64,000 nt of DNA. Origin: Vibrio sagamiensis NBRC 104589. Its GTDB lineage: Bacteria; Pseudomonadota; Gammaproteobacteria; Enterobacterales; Vibrionaceae. The notes beneath the pieces were generated by a model. That model saw only the letters and a list, made by a program, of their open reading frames with translations, was not told where the DNA came from and searched no databases. Position numbers and translations under genes: made by a program. The stretch's first letter is position 1; each line of letters opens with the position of its first letter. This document shows positions 1 through 8,153 of the stretch, piece after piece. The stretch covers positions 62,001-126,000 of the forward strand of contig NZ_BJXJ01000011.1 in assembly GCF_007990935.1 (NCBI RefSeq), written 5' to 3'.

Positions 1-341
1 GTTGCAGATCCTTTAGTAACAATCTTGCCTAGTTTTTTACTAAAAATCTGATATTCCATGGTAAAGCGATCAGTTTTAATATCTGTGGTACGTGCACCGA
101 CACACAGAGTGTCAGGAAAGGTAACGGGCATCTTGTAGGTGCACTGAGTATCTTTGATTATTGGGCCAACATGACAAGTCTGTAAATCAAATACTAGAGT
201 TATGGCCCTAAAATACTCTAAACGTGCAATTTCAAAATAGCGAAAATACATTACATTATTAACATGTTTTAAAGCATCCATATCTCCCCATGCTACTTGA
301 ATCTCGGTTATTAAGGGAAATGTTTTAAAGAATGTATCCAC
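1..341 (-). CDS. acyl-CoA thioesterase, hotdog fold (partial, C-terminus outside window)
   Basis: The gene runs off the left edge, so about 113 N-terminal residues are visible. The segment WGDMDALKHVNNVMYFRYFE is the hallmark of the YbgC/FadM-type 4HBT hotdog thioesterases, with the catalytic Asp in the GDMDALKHVNN stretch. Such enzymes hydrolyse acyl-CoA thioesters in the cytoplasm. I chose the GTG at 339-341 as start because an AAGGAA ribosome site lies about eight bases upstream and the hotdog domain begins directly after it. The substrate cannot be told from sequence. Confidence 0.8.
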   Translation of the reverse strand, partial: MDTFFKTFPLITEIQVAWGDMDALKHVNNVMYFRYFEIARLEYFRAITLVFDLQTCHVGPIIKDTQCTYKMPVTFPDTLCVGARTTDIKTDRFTMEYQIFSKKLGKIVTKGSA

Positions 342-649
342 GATTTGATTCCTTATCTTTCAGCCGTTCACCCTTAACTGAATTGAGTAAATATGACTTT
401 TTTGATTTTTTGTGTGTTTAAAATGTAACACAGATGCGTTTGTTTTGTTGTCGTTTTTTGGGATAAGTACAAAACTCTAACAAAGTGTGAATACTTAGTA
501 TGTGTGTTTTTAATTAAGCAACTTCAAGGCACATAGATATATGTTTATTTCTATTTTTTTATCAATAAGTTTGACCTTCAGCTCGCCTTAGCACATGCTT
601 GTTAAGGCAGTACGCCACTATTTCATTTAGGTTTAATAAGGAAGCACTT
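342..649. other. intergenic region between thioesterase and HU gene
   Basis: AT-rich divergent intergenic region that must hold the promoters of both flanking genes. I see no clear operator palindrome, RNA structure or additional gene in it. The in-frame TTG upstream of the HU gene (position 599) was rejected as a start because it has no ribosome site. Confidence 0.4.
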
Positions 650-925
650 ATGAATAAAGCACAATTAGTTGAGTACATTGCAAAAACAGCTGATATTTCA
701 AAAGCTAAAGCTGAAGCTGCACTGGGTGCTGTTACTGAAGGAGTAACACAAGCGTTATCAAATGGAGATGACGTCTCACTGATTGGTTTTGGTACGTTTA
801 GAGTAAATGAACGTGCAGCACGAACTGGCCGTAATCCAAGAACAGGGGAAGATATTCAAATTGCAGCTGCAAAAGTACCTGCTTTTAAAGCAGGGAAAGC
901 ACTTAAAGAAGCATGTAACGTATAA
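650..925 (+). CDS. HU family DNA-binding protein
   Basis: A 91-residue histone-like protein of the HU/IHF family that bends and compacts DNA as a dimer. It starts [17 protein letters not shown], has the alpha-helical dimerisation part, the conserved [21 protein letters not shown]-binding arm (about residues 46-63) and the terminal [10 protein letters not shown] helix, giving the full family length. The start is the ATG at 650, preceded by AAGGAAG. An in-frame extension to 599 lacks a ribosome site. HU alpha, HU beta and a replicon-specific paralogue cannot be told apart here. Confidence 0.93.
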   Translation: MNKAQLVEYIAKTADISKAKAEAALGAVTEGVTQALSNGDDVSLIGFGTFRVNERAARTGRNPRTGEDIQIAAAKVPAFKAGKALKEACNV

Positions 926-1185
926 AATACGTTCAATTAAAAGTGGTGAGCCATCGTGTTGGTGGCTTCCATTAGTTTTCTATTGTTGTATAAATACTAA
1001 TATGCCAGTAAATTTTTAGTCTCTTTCCCTTGAATCTCTTTTTGTGGAATGATGTTGAATCACTTCCGTTTAAACACTAATCCCCAAATCCCCCCAACTT
1101 TAAATTACGTGGGCATTGTAATTGATATTACTAAAAAGCGATCCCTTTTAGATTGTATTCGTAATAGTCTTTGGGAGGAATGCTT

Positions 1186-2430
1186 ATGAGTTTAAAACGA
1201 TACTTCGAAAAACACGCTCCGAAATTCTCGTCTGGTGGCCGATATCACACGTTCTATCCACTCTTTGAAGCCGTTGAAACTTTGTTTTATACCCCAGGTC
1301 GCGTTAACAAAGGAATCACTCATGTCCGTGATAGCATTGATTTAAAACGTATCATGATTGTAGTTTGGTTAATGGCATTACCTACGATGTTTTGGGGAAT
1401 GTATAATATCGGCCTGCAGTCGAGCAATGTTCTTTTACACGGGCTTAACTCAAGTTCTGCACAGCAAGTTATCAACGAAACTTGGCAGCTCAATTTGGTT
1501 TGGGGCTCTTTGGACAAGATTGCTGAATCAGGCTGGCTGGGAAAAACATTACTTGGGGCAACTTATTTCCTTCCGGTTTATTTGACAGTATTTGCCGTTG
1601 GTGGTTTCTGGGAAGTACTTTTCGCTATTGTGCGTAAGCACGAAATCAATGAAGGCTTTTTTGTCAGCTCAATCTTATTCTCTTTAACACTTCCCCCAAC
1701 TATTCCATTGTGGCAAGCGGCTTTGGGTATTACGTTTGGTGTCGTTGTCGCTAAAGAAGTCTTTGGTGGTACTGGTCGCAACTTTCTTAACCCCGCTCTT
1801 GCGGGAAGAGCATTCTTATATTTCGCTTATCCTGCCAGTATGTCTGGTGGGCTTGTCTGGGTAACGGTTGATGGTTATTCTGGAGCGACACCGCTAAGTC
1901 TCTGGTACGCAGGTGGTCAAGAAGGTCTTGTTCAGGCAATGACGGGTCTTCAGATGACTTGGTTAGATGCATTTTTAGGCCGAATACCGGGATCGATGGG
2001 AGAAGTCTCAACGATAATCATCCTTTTGTCTGGTATGACGTTATTATTTATGAAGATTGCCTCATGGCGAATTGTCGCAGGTGTACTTACGGGATTAGTT
2101 GCTACTTCACTCATGTTCAACATGCTGGGATCGTCCACAAACTGGATGTTCTCAATGCCATTTTACTGGCACTTTGTTTTAGGTGGCGTTGCATTTGGGA
2201 CATTTTTTATGGCGACAGACCCGGTTTCAGCTGCATTCACAAATCAAGGTAAGTGGATGTATGGTATTCTGATCGGTGTGATGACCATATTTATTCGTGT
2301 TCTTAATCCAGCCTATCCAGAAGGGATAATGTTGGCTATTTTATTCGCAAATTTGTTTGCCCCTTTATTTGATTACTTGGTTAAAGCACAAAATATTAAG
2401 CGTAGGCAAAACCGCTTTATTACTAGATAA
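1186..2430 (+). CDS. nqrB: NqrB-like subunit of Na+-translocating NADH:quinone reductase (orphan copy)
   Basis: A 414-residue polytopic membrane protein matching NqrB over its full length, including [13 protein letters not shown] near the N-terminus, [28 protein letters not shown] and the [18 protein letters not shown] segment. The covalent FMN-binding motif DGYSGAT is intact, with the acceptor threonine at about residue 235. In Na+-NQR this subunit carries FMN, binds riboflavin and quinone and takes part in sodium translocation. The start is the ATG at 1186 behind GGGAGGA. None of nqrA or nqrC-F is adjacent, so this is a solitary copy. Its true partner subunits are unknown. RnfD is a paralogue but fits less well. 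Confidence 0.9.
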   Translation: MSLKRYFEKHAPKFSSGGRYHTFYPLFEAVETLFYTPGRVNKGITHVRDSIDLKRIMIVVWLMALPTMFWGMYNIGLQSSNVLLHGLNSSSAQQVINETWQLNLVWGSLDKIAESGWLGKTLLGATYFLPVYLTVFAVGGFWEVLFAIVRKHEINEGFFVSSILFSLTLPPTIPLWQAALGITFGVVVAKEVFGGTGRNFLNPALAGRAFLYFAYPASMSGGLVWVTVDGYSGATPLSLWYAGGQEGLVQAMTGLQMTWLDAFLGRIPGSMGEVSTIIILLSGMTLLFMKIASWRIVAGVLTGLVATSLMFNMLGSSTNWMFSMPFYWHFVLGGVAFGTFFMATDPVSAAFTNQGKWMYGILIGVMTIFIRVLNPAYPEGIMLAILFANLFAPLFDYLVKAQNIKRRQNRFITR

Positions 2431-2541
2431 CTTATGTTATAGCTCAAAGGTTAATGTGCTTTTGACCTTTTCTTTTGCCGATTTTGCAAACTGTAGCAAA
2501 CCGTCTGATCGCAATTGAGCATGTGGTTATGGTTTACAGGC

Positions 2542-3156
2542 TTAATTTGCGAGCTTGAGGGTAATTCTTACGAATTGTTCATCCTGGTATTGAACATCGT
2601 ATGTAAATGTATTGTTTGCGTAAATACTACCTAAAAATAAGGAACGTTGACTCATGGGACCTCTGAAAAGCATAGAAATAGGGCTAGTAAGCCTGTTATG
2701 CTCATCGAAGTGTTTATTCAAATTGTCTGAAAGAACGCACAATAAGCAACAGTATTGATCGTGTGACAAATCGACGTCTTCAGGACGAGAAAGTAAAACA
2801 GTTGTCCCTAATTTCTTTTCCATCTCATTGATCAACAAGAGATAGCTATCGAGATGAGGTTGAGTGTGACTTGCTATTTCTTCTCCAATACAACGCTCGA
2901 GCAATTTCTCTAAGCTACTAGAATTATTTCTTGTTTGTTGGACAAGAGACTTTAATTGTTTTTTTATCTGTTTGTATCGTTGACTTTTCTGTTTGGGTTT
3001 GAGCCACTTTTTTAGCAATTCGTTGCGTTCTCGCAAACATAAGGTGCGAGTAGATGTTTGTACTTTGAAATAAAGGTGCAATAGTGCATGTAATGCAACT
3101 TCATTAAGGAGTCGATGAGCTTCCGTGGTCAGTCTGGCCTGTTTTGAGCTGTACAT
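2542..3156 (-). CDS. hypothetical protein, 204 residues
   Basis: I do not recognise this family. The protein has no signal peptide or membrane segment. Residues about 45-75 are strongly basic and probably helical (repeated K/Q-rich KWLKPKQKSQRYKQIKKQLK), followed by a mixed alpha/beta half ending in YDVQYQDEQFVRITLKLAN. It begins about 30 bases downstream of the tRNA-Leu gene on the same strand, so it may be read through from the tRNA promoter. The ATG at 3156 has only a weak upstream ribosome site. The length and ordinary codon use support a real gene. Confidence 0.6.
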   Translation of the reverse strand: MYSSKQARLTTEAHRLLNEVALHALLHLYFKVQTSTRTLCLRERNELLKKWLKPKQKSQRYKQIKKQLKSLVQQTRNNSSSLEKLLERCIGEEIASHTQPHLDSYLLLINEMEKKLGTTVLLSRPEDVDLSHDQYCCLLCVLSDNLNKHFDEHNRLTSPISMLFRGPMSQRSLFLGSIYANNTFTYDVQYQDEQFVRITLKLAN

Positions 3157-3188
3157 TGGGATCGAAGTTTCTTTTCAAAAAAGGGGAA

Positions 3189-3273
3189 TGGTGCCGAGAG
3201 AGGGACTCGAACCCTCACACCTAAGGCACTAGCACCTCATGCTAGCGTGTCTACCAATTTCACCATCTCGGCA
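3189..3273 (-). tRNA. tRNA-Leu (anticodon GAG)
   Basis: Read on the minus strand the sequence folds as a class II tRNA: acceptor TGCCGAGA paired with TCTCGGCA, D-loop with AATTGGTAGAC, anticodon stem GCTAG with loop carrying GAG, a long variable arm, T-loop GGTTCGAGTCC, and an encoded CCA (3189-3191). The long variable arm and overall pattern match bacterial tRNA-Leu. The gene is intact. Confidence 0.95.
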
Positions 3274-3514
3274 TCATACTGTTTTGATTTAACAGTATCT
3301 CCATACAGGATAATTCGGAGTGTATATCTAAAACCTATGACTTGGCGAGTATAAAATTGATCTTTTTTTTAGTGGTTGAATTCTTTTGGGTGTTAATTGC
3401 TCATTTTGATTACTAAATATTCAGCGTTGGTATTTATATGCATGCAGTTGAATTTTTCAGTGTGAATCTTCATTACTACTTTCTTGTACTGTAAATATCT
3501 TAGATAAAAGTTTT

Positions 3515-4129
3515 TCAGACAGACAAATGTTTAATATTGCGAAATGTGAGATTGATACGTTCAGCTTTTTGTTTTGCAGTTTTAGGTACGCTGTGTTGCC
3601 ATTTGTGTTGTAACTCGCCTGCCATTATAAGCAACGAACCATGACTAAGTGTATATTCTATTTGGGTTTTACAATGTAAATTCCTCAATAGGAAGCGGCG
3701 ACTTTCACCTAAATTGACAGAGGCGATCACAGGATTTATTCCCAGTTCACGTTCGTTATCTTGGTGCCAGCCCATAGAATCATTACCGTTGCGATAAAGG
3801 TTAGCTAATACAGAGTTAAATGAAACTTGTGCAATTGACTCACTACGTGATTTTAGGTCCTTTAATTCTTGAGTCAAAGGTTGAGAGGGTAAGGTAAGGC
3901 CGGAATAGGTATAATTAGCATTACCATGCCATGAGTGTAAGCGAGGCTGTAACACTTTTCGCCCAAAGATGGTTATTGCTTCCTGACGCCAAGGCAAATC
4001 TGCTCTCAAAGTTGAGAAGTATTGTGTTGCTTGTAATGGGGATAAAAAATGAGGGTCAAAATAGATTTTACCCTGTTTGATGTCTATCCAACCAGAATGT
4101 GGAAATAATTCATTTTGCATCTGCACCAT
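3515..4129 (-). CDS. alkB: AlkB-family 2-oxoglutarate/Fe(II)-dependent DNA repair dioxygenase
   Basis: A 204-residue AlkB-like dioxygenase, which removes alkyl lesions from DNA or RNA bases by oxidative dealkylation using Fe(II), O2 and 2-oxoglutarate. Visible signature: iron ligands in MGWHQDNE (HxD), distal His in GELQHKWQHSVPK, and the 2-oxoglutarate arginine in ERINLTFR. SVNLGESRRFLLR lies between them as expected. Two in-frame ATGs four codons apart could both serve as start (ribosome site GAGGTAAGG just upstream). It is divergent from the Qrr RNA gene and its LuxO-type sites. Short AlkB types like this resemble the ALKBH2/3-like bacterial proteins. Confidence 0.9.
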   Translation of the reverse strand: MVQMQNELFPHSGWIDIKQGKIYFDPHFLSPLQATQYFSTLRADLPWRQEAITIFGRKVLQPRLHSWHGNANYTYSGLTLPSQPLTQELKDLKSRSESIAQVSFNSVLANLYRNGNDSMGWHQDNERELGINPVIASVNLGESRRFLLRNLHCKTQIEYTLSHGSLLIMAGELQHKWQHSVPKTAKQKAERINLTFRNIKHLSV

Positions 4130-4300
4130 CCTTACCTCAACGCTTGCATTAATCCGTGCCGTTTTTTATGTCGATCAATAAATTTTATATCTAAGACATT
4201 TATAAGGACACGGCTTTTGAGTCCACTTAGATATAGCATAAAGTTCACTGTCGTTAAATGCATCGTTAGGGGTGAGTAAAGTAGCATATTAAAATTACAG

Positions 4301-4326
4301 TTGCATTTTGAAATTGCATAATGCAA
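4301..4326 (+). promoter_or_regulatory. tandem LuxO-type activator sites upstream of Qrr
   Basis: A perfect 13-base palindrome TTGCATAATGCAA (4314-4326) abuts a near-perfect copy TTGCATTTTGAAA (4301-4313). The consensus known for LuxO upstream of qrr genes is TTGCA-N3-TGCAA. The pair ends about 90 bases before the inferred transcription start, a normal enhancer distance for a sigma-54 activator. Confidence 0.8.
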
Positions 4327-4387
4327 CTACGTTGTGTGGTAATTAAACGATATTCATCAAAATAACCGTAAATAGAGGGTTAAAAAG

Positions 4388-4405
4388 TTGGCATACATTG
4401 TGCTT
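4388..4405 (+). promoter_or_regulatory. sigma-54 promoter of the Qrr RNA
   Basis: TTGGCATACATTGTGCTT has the invariant GG (-24) and GC (-12) of RpoN promoters separated by exactly ten bases. Counting twelve bases from the -12 element places the start at 4415, the T of TGACCC, where qrr RNAs of vibrios begin. Confidence 0.82.
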
Positions 4406-4414
4406 GTTAATAAC

Positions 4415-4524
4415 TGACCCTTCTTAAGCCGAGGGTCACCTAGCCAACTGACGTTGTTAGTGAATGTATATTGTTCACAGTTATATACCGCCAATCACGA
4501 TTTTTGTGTTTGGCTTTTTTTTTT
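4415..4524 (+). ncRNA. qrr: Qrr quorum-regulatory small RNA
   Basis: An RNA of about 107 bases. It begins with stem-loop 1 (TGACCC ... GGGTCA), continues with the nearly invariant Qrr segment CCTAGCCAACTGACGTTGTT followed by AGTGAA, and ends in the terminator hairpin GCCAA...TTGGC with a ten-T run (4515-4524). In vibrios Qrr RNAs are made at low cell density by phosphorylated LuxO with sigma-54 and, with Hfq, base-pair with luxR/hapR, aphA, luxO and other mRNAs. The number within the qrr1-5 set cannot be assigned from this window. It lies between alkB (divergent) and the convergent DUF3612 regulator. Confidence 0.93.
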
Positions 4525-4544
4525 ACGTGGAACATAACAAACAT

Positions 4545-6059
4545 TTACTCTTCACATTTCTTGTAGCAACTTGGCTGCCTTGGACAAACTGCTCCTCTAG
4601 AACAAATGAGTCTTGCCTGACTCTGAATTCCTCTTTCAATCCAATTTATATTAAGAATTTTCGCAATAGTTGTGAGATTTTTTTTAATATGATTTGGTAT
4701 ATTCGTACTCCCAGTGGATACACATAGCTCCTTGAGTTCCTGAGCGATCGAAACCGCATCTCCACCTTGAGCTGCTATTGCAGGGTTAAGGTCGATACCA
4801 GCACATAAAACACGACTATTTCCTGCTGGATCCAAGACATTGATAGATTCGCAGCAATAAACTCTTGGTTCTTGGCCTACATCAAGAATTGATATTTGAG
4901 CTGAACTTTTACCTAAAGGTTCTGCTAAACGACGAAAAACGGCCCAGTGTTGGCAAGGATCATTGACTTTGCGCATATTACCCCAAGGAAGAGGTATGCC
5001 ATTTCCACGATATACCGCTTTTAGTTTTCCCGGTCCATAGGCATCAAAATAGTGCCAGTGTGGATAGGGAGAAACAACCGTCATACGACGCATCGCAACG
5101 GAGGGAGAAATCCCCGCTTTTTTGTGAACACTAATCTCATAACCAGAACGATCAAGCAACTGGCGAAAAGGCACTTTGGGGCACAATAGAGCTCCAGCAA
5201 AGAAACTAGATTCAAAATCACGCCAAGCTTGAAGAATGTCTTGTGAATTCAACTCTGAGTTTGAAATTAGCGTACTGGCTTGTTCCCAATTATTTTGGTG
5301 ACCAATAGAGAGGAGACTATTCATAGCATCATTACTATGCAGAACCCGATGGCCGATATAAACGGCTAAATCATATTTCAATCGAGTTGGGTAATCACGC
5401 ATACGTTTATTGAGATAAATTGTTCCTGGTGGTTCCATGAATGATGTCACCACCTGTTTGGCTCTAACACCAAGTTCATCGATAACATCTTGAGGAGCAC
5501 GTTCTACCCAACGGATCGCAAGCCCCAAGCGCTTAGCACTAGCCATTAAGTCTTCAACAGATAGATTTAACTTTTTTAAGCCAACTTCTTCTGCTGCTCG
5601 CTCGAGATCTGGAAAGTGATTTTGGTGGTTTTCCTGATGCGCCCTAATTAGCAAGTGAGCAAATTGACGACCAGTAATGCCTGCTTGTGAAAGCATTTCA
5701 GGAATTGCAATTTGTAAAATATCGCTTGAAAACAAGAAGTTAGGCTCTAGTGCCATCCCCCTAATGCCACCACGATTACCTTTATTCGGAGTTATTGCCT
5801 CTAGCTCAGGTTCATCGTCTAAAAACCACCTTGGGTCTTTTTGAAAGACTTCAGCGATGACAGCTAGCATATCAAAGCTAGGGACCCTTTTGCCACGCTC
5901 GATCATGGAAAGATAAGAAACGGATGGAGCATATTCTGCATTAACGCGAATGCACCTTGCAGAGAGATCCTCCATGGTTAAATGGTTATTTTTTCTTAGG
6001 TTACGAATTTTTGTCCCTAAAAAATGAGATTGACGAATAAGACTTTTCGATATGGGCAT
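4545..6059 (-). CDS. XRE-type transcriptional regulator with C-terminal DUF3612 domain
   Basis: A 504-residue cytoplasmic regulator. Residues about 12-70 form an XRE helix-turn-helix (GTKIRNLRKNNHLTMEDLSA ... YLSMIERGKRVPSFDML). The long remainder matches, from memory, the DUF3612 family of vibrios and relatives, which recalls RamB/ScfR-type metabolic regulators. The C-terminus carries a cysteine cluster (about residues 483-502; spacing C-x5-C-x5-C-x3-C) that could bind metal. It is divergent from the malate-synthase-like gene at 6229, and short repeats at 6060-6094 may be the shared operator. No ribosome site stands before the ATG, so translation may start leaderless or weakly. Effector unknown. 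Confidence 0.85.
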   Translation of the reverse strand: MPISKSLIRQSHFLGTKIRNLRKNNHLTMEDLSARCIRVNAEYAPSVSYLSMIERGKRVPSFDMLAVIAEVFQKDPRWFLDDEPELEAITPNKGNRGGIRGMALEPNFLFSSDILQIAIPEMLSQAGITGRQFAHLLIRAHQENHQNHFPDLERAAEEVGLKKLNLSVEDLMASAKRLGLAIRWVERAPQDVIDELGVRAKQVVTSFMEPPGTIYLNKRMRDYPTRLKYDLAVYIGHRVLHSNDAMNSLLSIGHQNNWEQASTLISNSELNSQDILQAWRDFESSFFAGALLCPKVPFRQLLDRSGYEISVHKKAGISPSVAMRRMTVVSPYPHWHYFDAYGPGKLKAVYRGNGIPLPWGNMRKVNDPCQHWAVFRRLAEPLGKSSAQISILDVGQEPRVYCCESINVLDPAGNSRVLCAGIDLNPAIAAQGGDAVSIAQELKELCVSTGSTNIPNHIKKNLTTIAKILNINWIERGIQSQARLICSRGAVCPRQPSCYKKCEE

Positions 6060-6094
6060 TTGTAAAATTCACATTGTAAAATTTTAGTTGTGAA
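6059..6094. promoter_or_regulatory. candidate operator between DUF3612 regulator and malate-synthase-like gene
   Basis: Two direct copies of TTGTAAAATT about 15 bases apart start directly at the regulator's first codon, and TTCACA (6068-6073) is mirrored by TGTGAA (6089-6094). The position and symmetry suit autoregulation and control of the divergent gene. No binding data are available, so this is inference. Confidence 0.4.
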
Positions 6095-6228
6095 ATTGTA
6101 GTCAAAAATTGACTAGTCTTCATATTAAGTAAACAAAAAAGAGTCTTTTAGCTTCACAAGTTTGCCTGAAACTGCCAATAAAGCTTGTAAGAAGTTTCTT
6201 AACAAAGCGTTAGTATGAGGATAAGACA

Positions 6229-6807
6229 ATGAATATGCTGAACTTCGATAAACAAAAAAATACACAACAAAACCCGCCATTTATCGCTGAAGCCGTATTT
6301 GCTGTCGAAGCGGTTAGTGCAGAGCACCCCCTAGAGAAGCAGAGAAAAGCTAAGCTCTTGCTTGACCGTATCTTTCCTTTAGAACATGGAACTCATCAAG
6401 AAGTTTCAAGCTATGTGGTTGATTATCATCATGTTATGGCATATTTCAAAGATGGCACACACAGTGGTTTAAAATGCCCAAAGCATTTTGTTGCTTATAC
6501 TGGTGAAAAGTCAGACCCGAAGTCCATTTTATTCAAAGACGAATCTGGGAACCATGTTGAAGTGATTTTTGGTTGTCATAAGGGAACGGGGAGTATTGAG
6601 TTGATGGATATTGATGATATTCATCTTGAAACATGCACAATGTTTGGTACGACATTAAGTGATGTTCCGCCTGTCGTGATGCGCCACTGGGTGAGCTTGA
6701 TTAAATGCAGCAAGCACGGTAAACCACAAGCATGTAGTGAAGATAAAGAATATACAGCAAAGAATGGTGAAGATTACTGCTTAGGCTACTGTTACTGTAT
6801 TGACTGA
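6229..6807 (+). CDS. malate synthase G-like domain protein with cysteine-rich tail
   Basis: A 192-residue protein. Residues about 40-135 resemble the beta-rich N-terminal domain of malate synthase G (pattern PLEHGTHQEVSSYVVD, DGTHSGLKCPKHFVAYTGE, SILFKDESGNHVEV). The catalytic TIM barrel and all active-site residues of malate synthase are absent, so it cannot be a working synthase. The last 35 residues hold six cysteines and end in CLGYCYCID. The start is the ATG at 6229 behind GAGGATAAG; the ATG at 6235 is an alternative. It is divergent from the DUF3612 regulator. Function unknown; a ligand-sensing or carrier role is speculation. Confidence 0.7.
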   Translation: MNMLNFDKQKNTQQNPPFIAEAVFAVEAVSAEHPLEKQRKAKLLLDRIFPLEHGTHQEVSSYVVDYHHVMAYFKDGTHSGLKCPKHFVAYTGEKSDPKSILFKDESGNHVEVIFGCHKGTGSIELMDIDDIHLETCTMFGTTLSDVPPVVMRHWVSLIKCSKHGKPQACSEDKEYTAKNGEDYCLGYCYCID

Positions 6808-6858
6808 TTTTTCAGACTCGATTTCTTCATAACACAGTCGTTGAGCATTGATGCATCA

Positions 6859-6885
6859 GAAAACCAGTTTAAGTCACTGGTTTTC
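6859..6885. terminator. bidirectional hairpin between convergent genes
   Basis: A perfect ten-base inverted repeat, GAAAACCAGT / ACTGGTTTTC with a seven-base loop, with A and T runs inside the stem. It sits between the ends of the malate-synthase-like gene (+) and the diguanylate cyclase gene (-), so it can serve both. Confidence 0.65.
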
Positions 6886-6890
6886 GGACC

Positions 6891-7904
6891 TTAAGCAGGC
6901 ATAACTCGGTTACGACCGAGCTGTTTGGCTTCATAAAGCTGTGTATCGGCTTTATTGATGAACTCTTCTGCGCTTTCATTTTGTGAAAATTGGGCTACGC
7001 CAAAAGAGGCAGTGATATTTTGTACGAGTGACCCAGTACGTCTGTCTCTAATGCCCATTTTTTCTATCATTTGTCTCAAATTTTCAGCAAACTGCCGACT
7101 AACCAGTAGTGATCGATTGGGAATAACAATAGCAAATTCTTCTCCACCAAAACGGTACACGTTTACTCCATCACGACAGTACTGCTTAAGTTTGCGACCG
7201 ATGGTTTTTATCACCGTATCACCAAACACGTGGCCGTAATCATCATTTAATGATTTGAAATGGTCTATATCTAACAATATCAATGACATAGATTGGTTTC
7301 CATTTGTCAATATTTGCAAGTCATTATCAAATGCACGGCGGTTGTTTAAACCAGATAAGGCATCCAACAAAGCGTCTTTTTGTACTTCCGCAAGTTGACT
7401 TTTTAAGCGTGAGATCTCGGTACTCGCAGTGGTAAGTTGTTGACTGAGGTCTTGAGTTGAATGACGAATGTCTTGTGAATCGATAACTAGTTGGCGTATC
7501 AATTCCATAACGTCCTCAAAACTGAGGCAATCACTTTCTGCGGCTTCAAGTTTCTTAAAGCTGCGGTTAATTGTATCGGAGAAAGAGGAAGTGTCTGCAA
7601 GGGTGTCAGTCATGGAGTGGCTTACTTCACCAAGTAACACTTCAATATTGGTTTTTAATTCTTCTAAACTGGTTTCGTTTTTCGTTGCAATATAGTTTTG
7701 GTAGAGCTGATTATTCAGTACAGGAGGGCAGATATCGTAGTGCTTAAGGGCTTGTTCTAAAGCACAATTAAGCTCTGGTATCGCGTTATCAACATAAGTG
7801 TACCATAGTGCATAGTTAGCGGGAGTCGCTGCGACTCGGTTTTTAATCATTAATGGTACCGCTCTTTTGAGGTTAGCGGTTGCCTTCTTAAATTCGTTAT
7901 TCAT
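6891..7904 (-). CDS. diguanylate cyclase (GGDEF domain)
   Basis: A 337-residue soluble protein. The C-terminal about 170 residues form a GGDEF domain with DALSGLNNRRAF, the metal-binding DIDHFKSLND and an active-site RFGGEEF, so it should make cyclic di-GMP from two GTP. The N-terminal half, starting FKKATANLKRAVPLMIKNRV, is a helical region seen in vibrio cyclases. A helix at about residues 145-180 probably forms the dimerising stalk. No membrane segment is present. I used the ATG at 7904 (MNNEFKK) because homologues start there; a TTG seven codons earlier has no ribosome site. No obvious allosteric RxxD motif is visible before GGEEF. Confidence 0.9.
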   Translation of the reverse strand: MNNEFKKATANLKRAVPLMIKNRVAATPANYALWYTYVDNAIPELNCALEQALKHYDICPPVLNNQLYQNYIATKNETSLEELKTNIEVLLGEVSHSMTDTLADTSSFSDTINRSFKKLEAAESDCLSFEDVMELIRQLVIDSQDIRHSTQDLSQQLTTASTEISRLKSQLAEVQKDALLDALSGLNNRRAFDNDLQILTNGNQSMSLILLDIDHFKSLNDDYGHVFGDTVIKTIGRKLKQYCRDGVNVYRFGGEEFAIVIPNRSLLVSRQFAENLRQMIEKMGIRDRRTGSLVQNITASFGVAQFSQNESAEEFINKADTQLYEAKQLGRNRVMPA

Positions 7905-8153
7905 CTTCGAAAAGTTACCGACCAATTTAGCTTAGCGCTAGAGAGTAACGGATAAAAATGGCTATCGCTCTAATTTTTATCATTTTTATTTTTATTTTGC
8001 AGTATTGACGCGCAAAGTTTGAGCGTAGGAATTTTATAATCAAATTATTTCATCAAAGCGATTCATTCTTGTATACCTAAGTAAGCTTAGGTGTTTAATT
8101 TGTGATCGTGCTATTTCAGCTTGGCGTAAAACAATATTAAATTTGAAAAAGGA

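Noticed and set aside
2440-2480. Terminator after nqrB
   Set aside because: AAAGGT/ACCTTT can pair but the stem is short, the loop long and the T run broken, so I did not list it as a feature.
4464-4727. Open frame on the plus strand overlapping Qrr and the end of the DUF3612 gene
   Set aside because: It covers the Qrr terminator and runs antisense to the conserved regulator; no ribosome site and no family resemblance.
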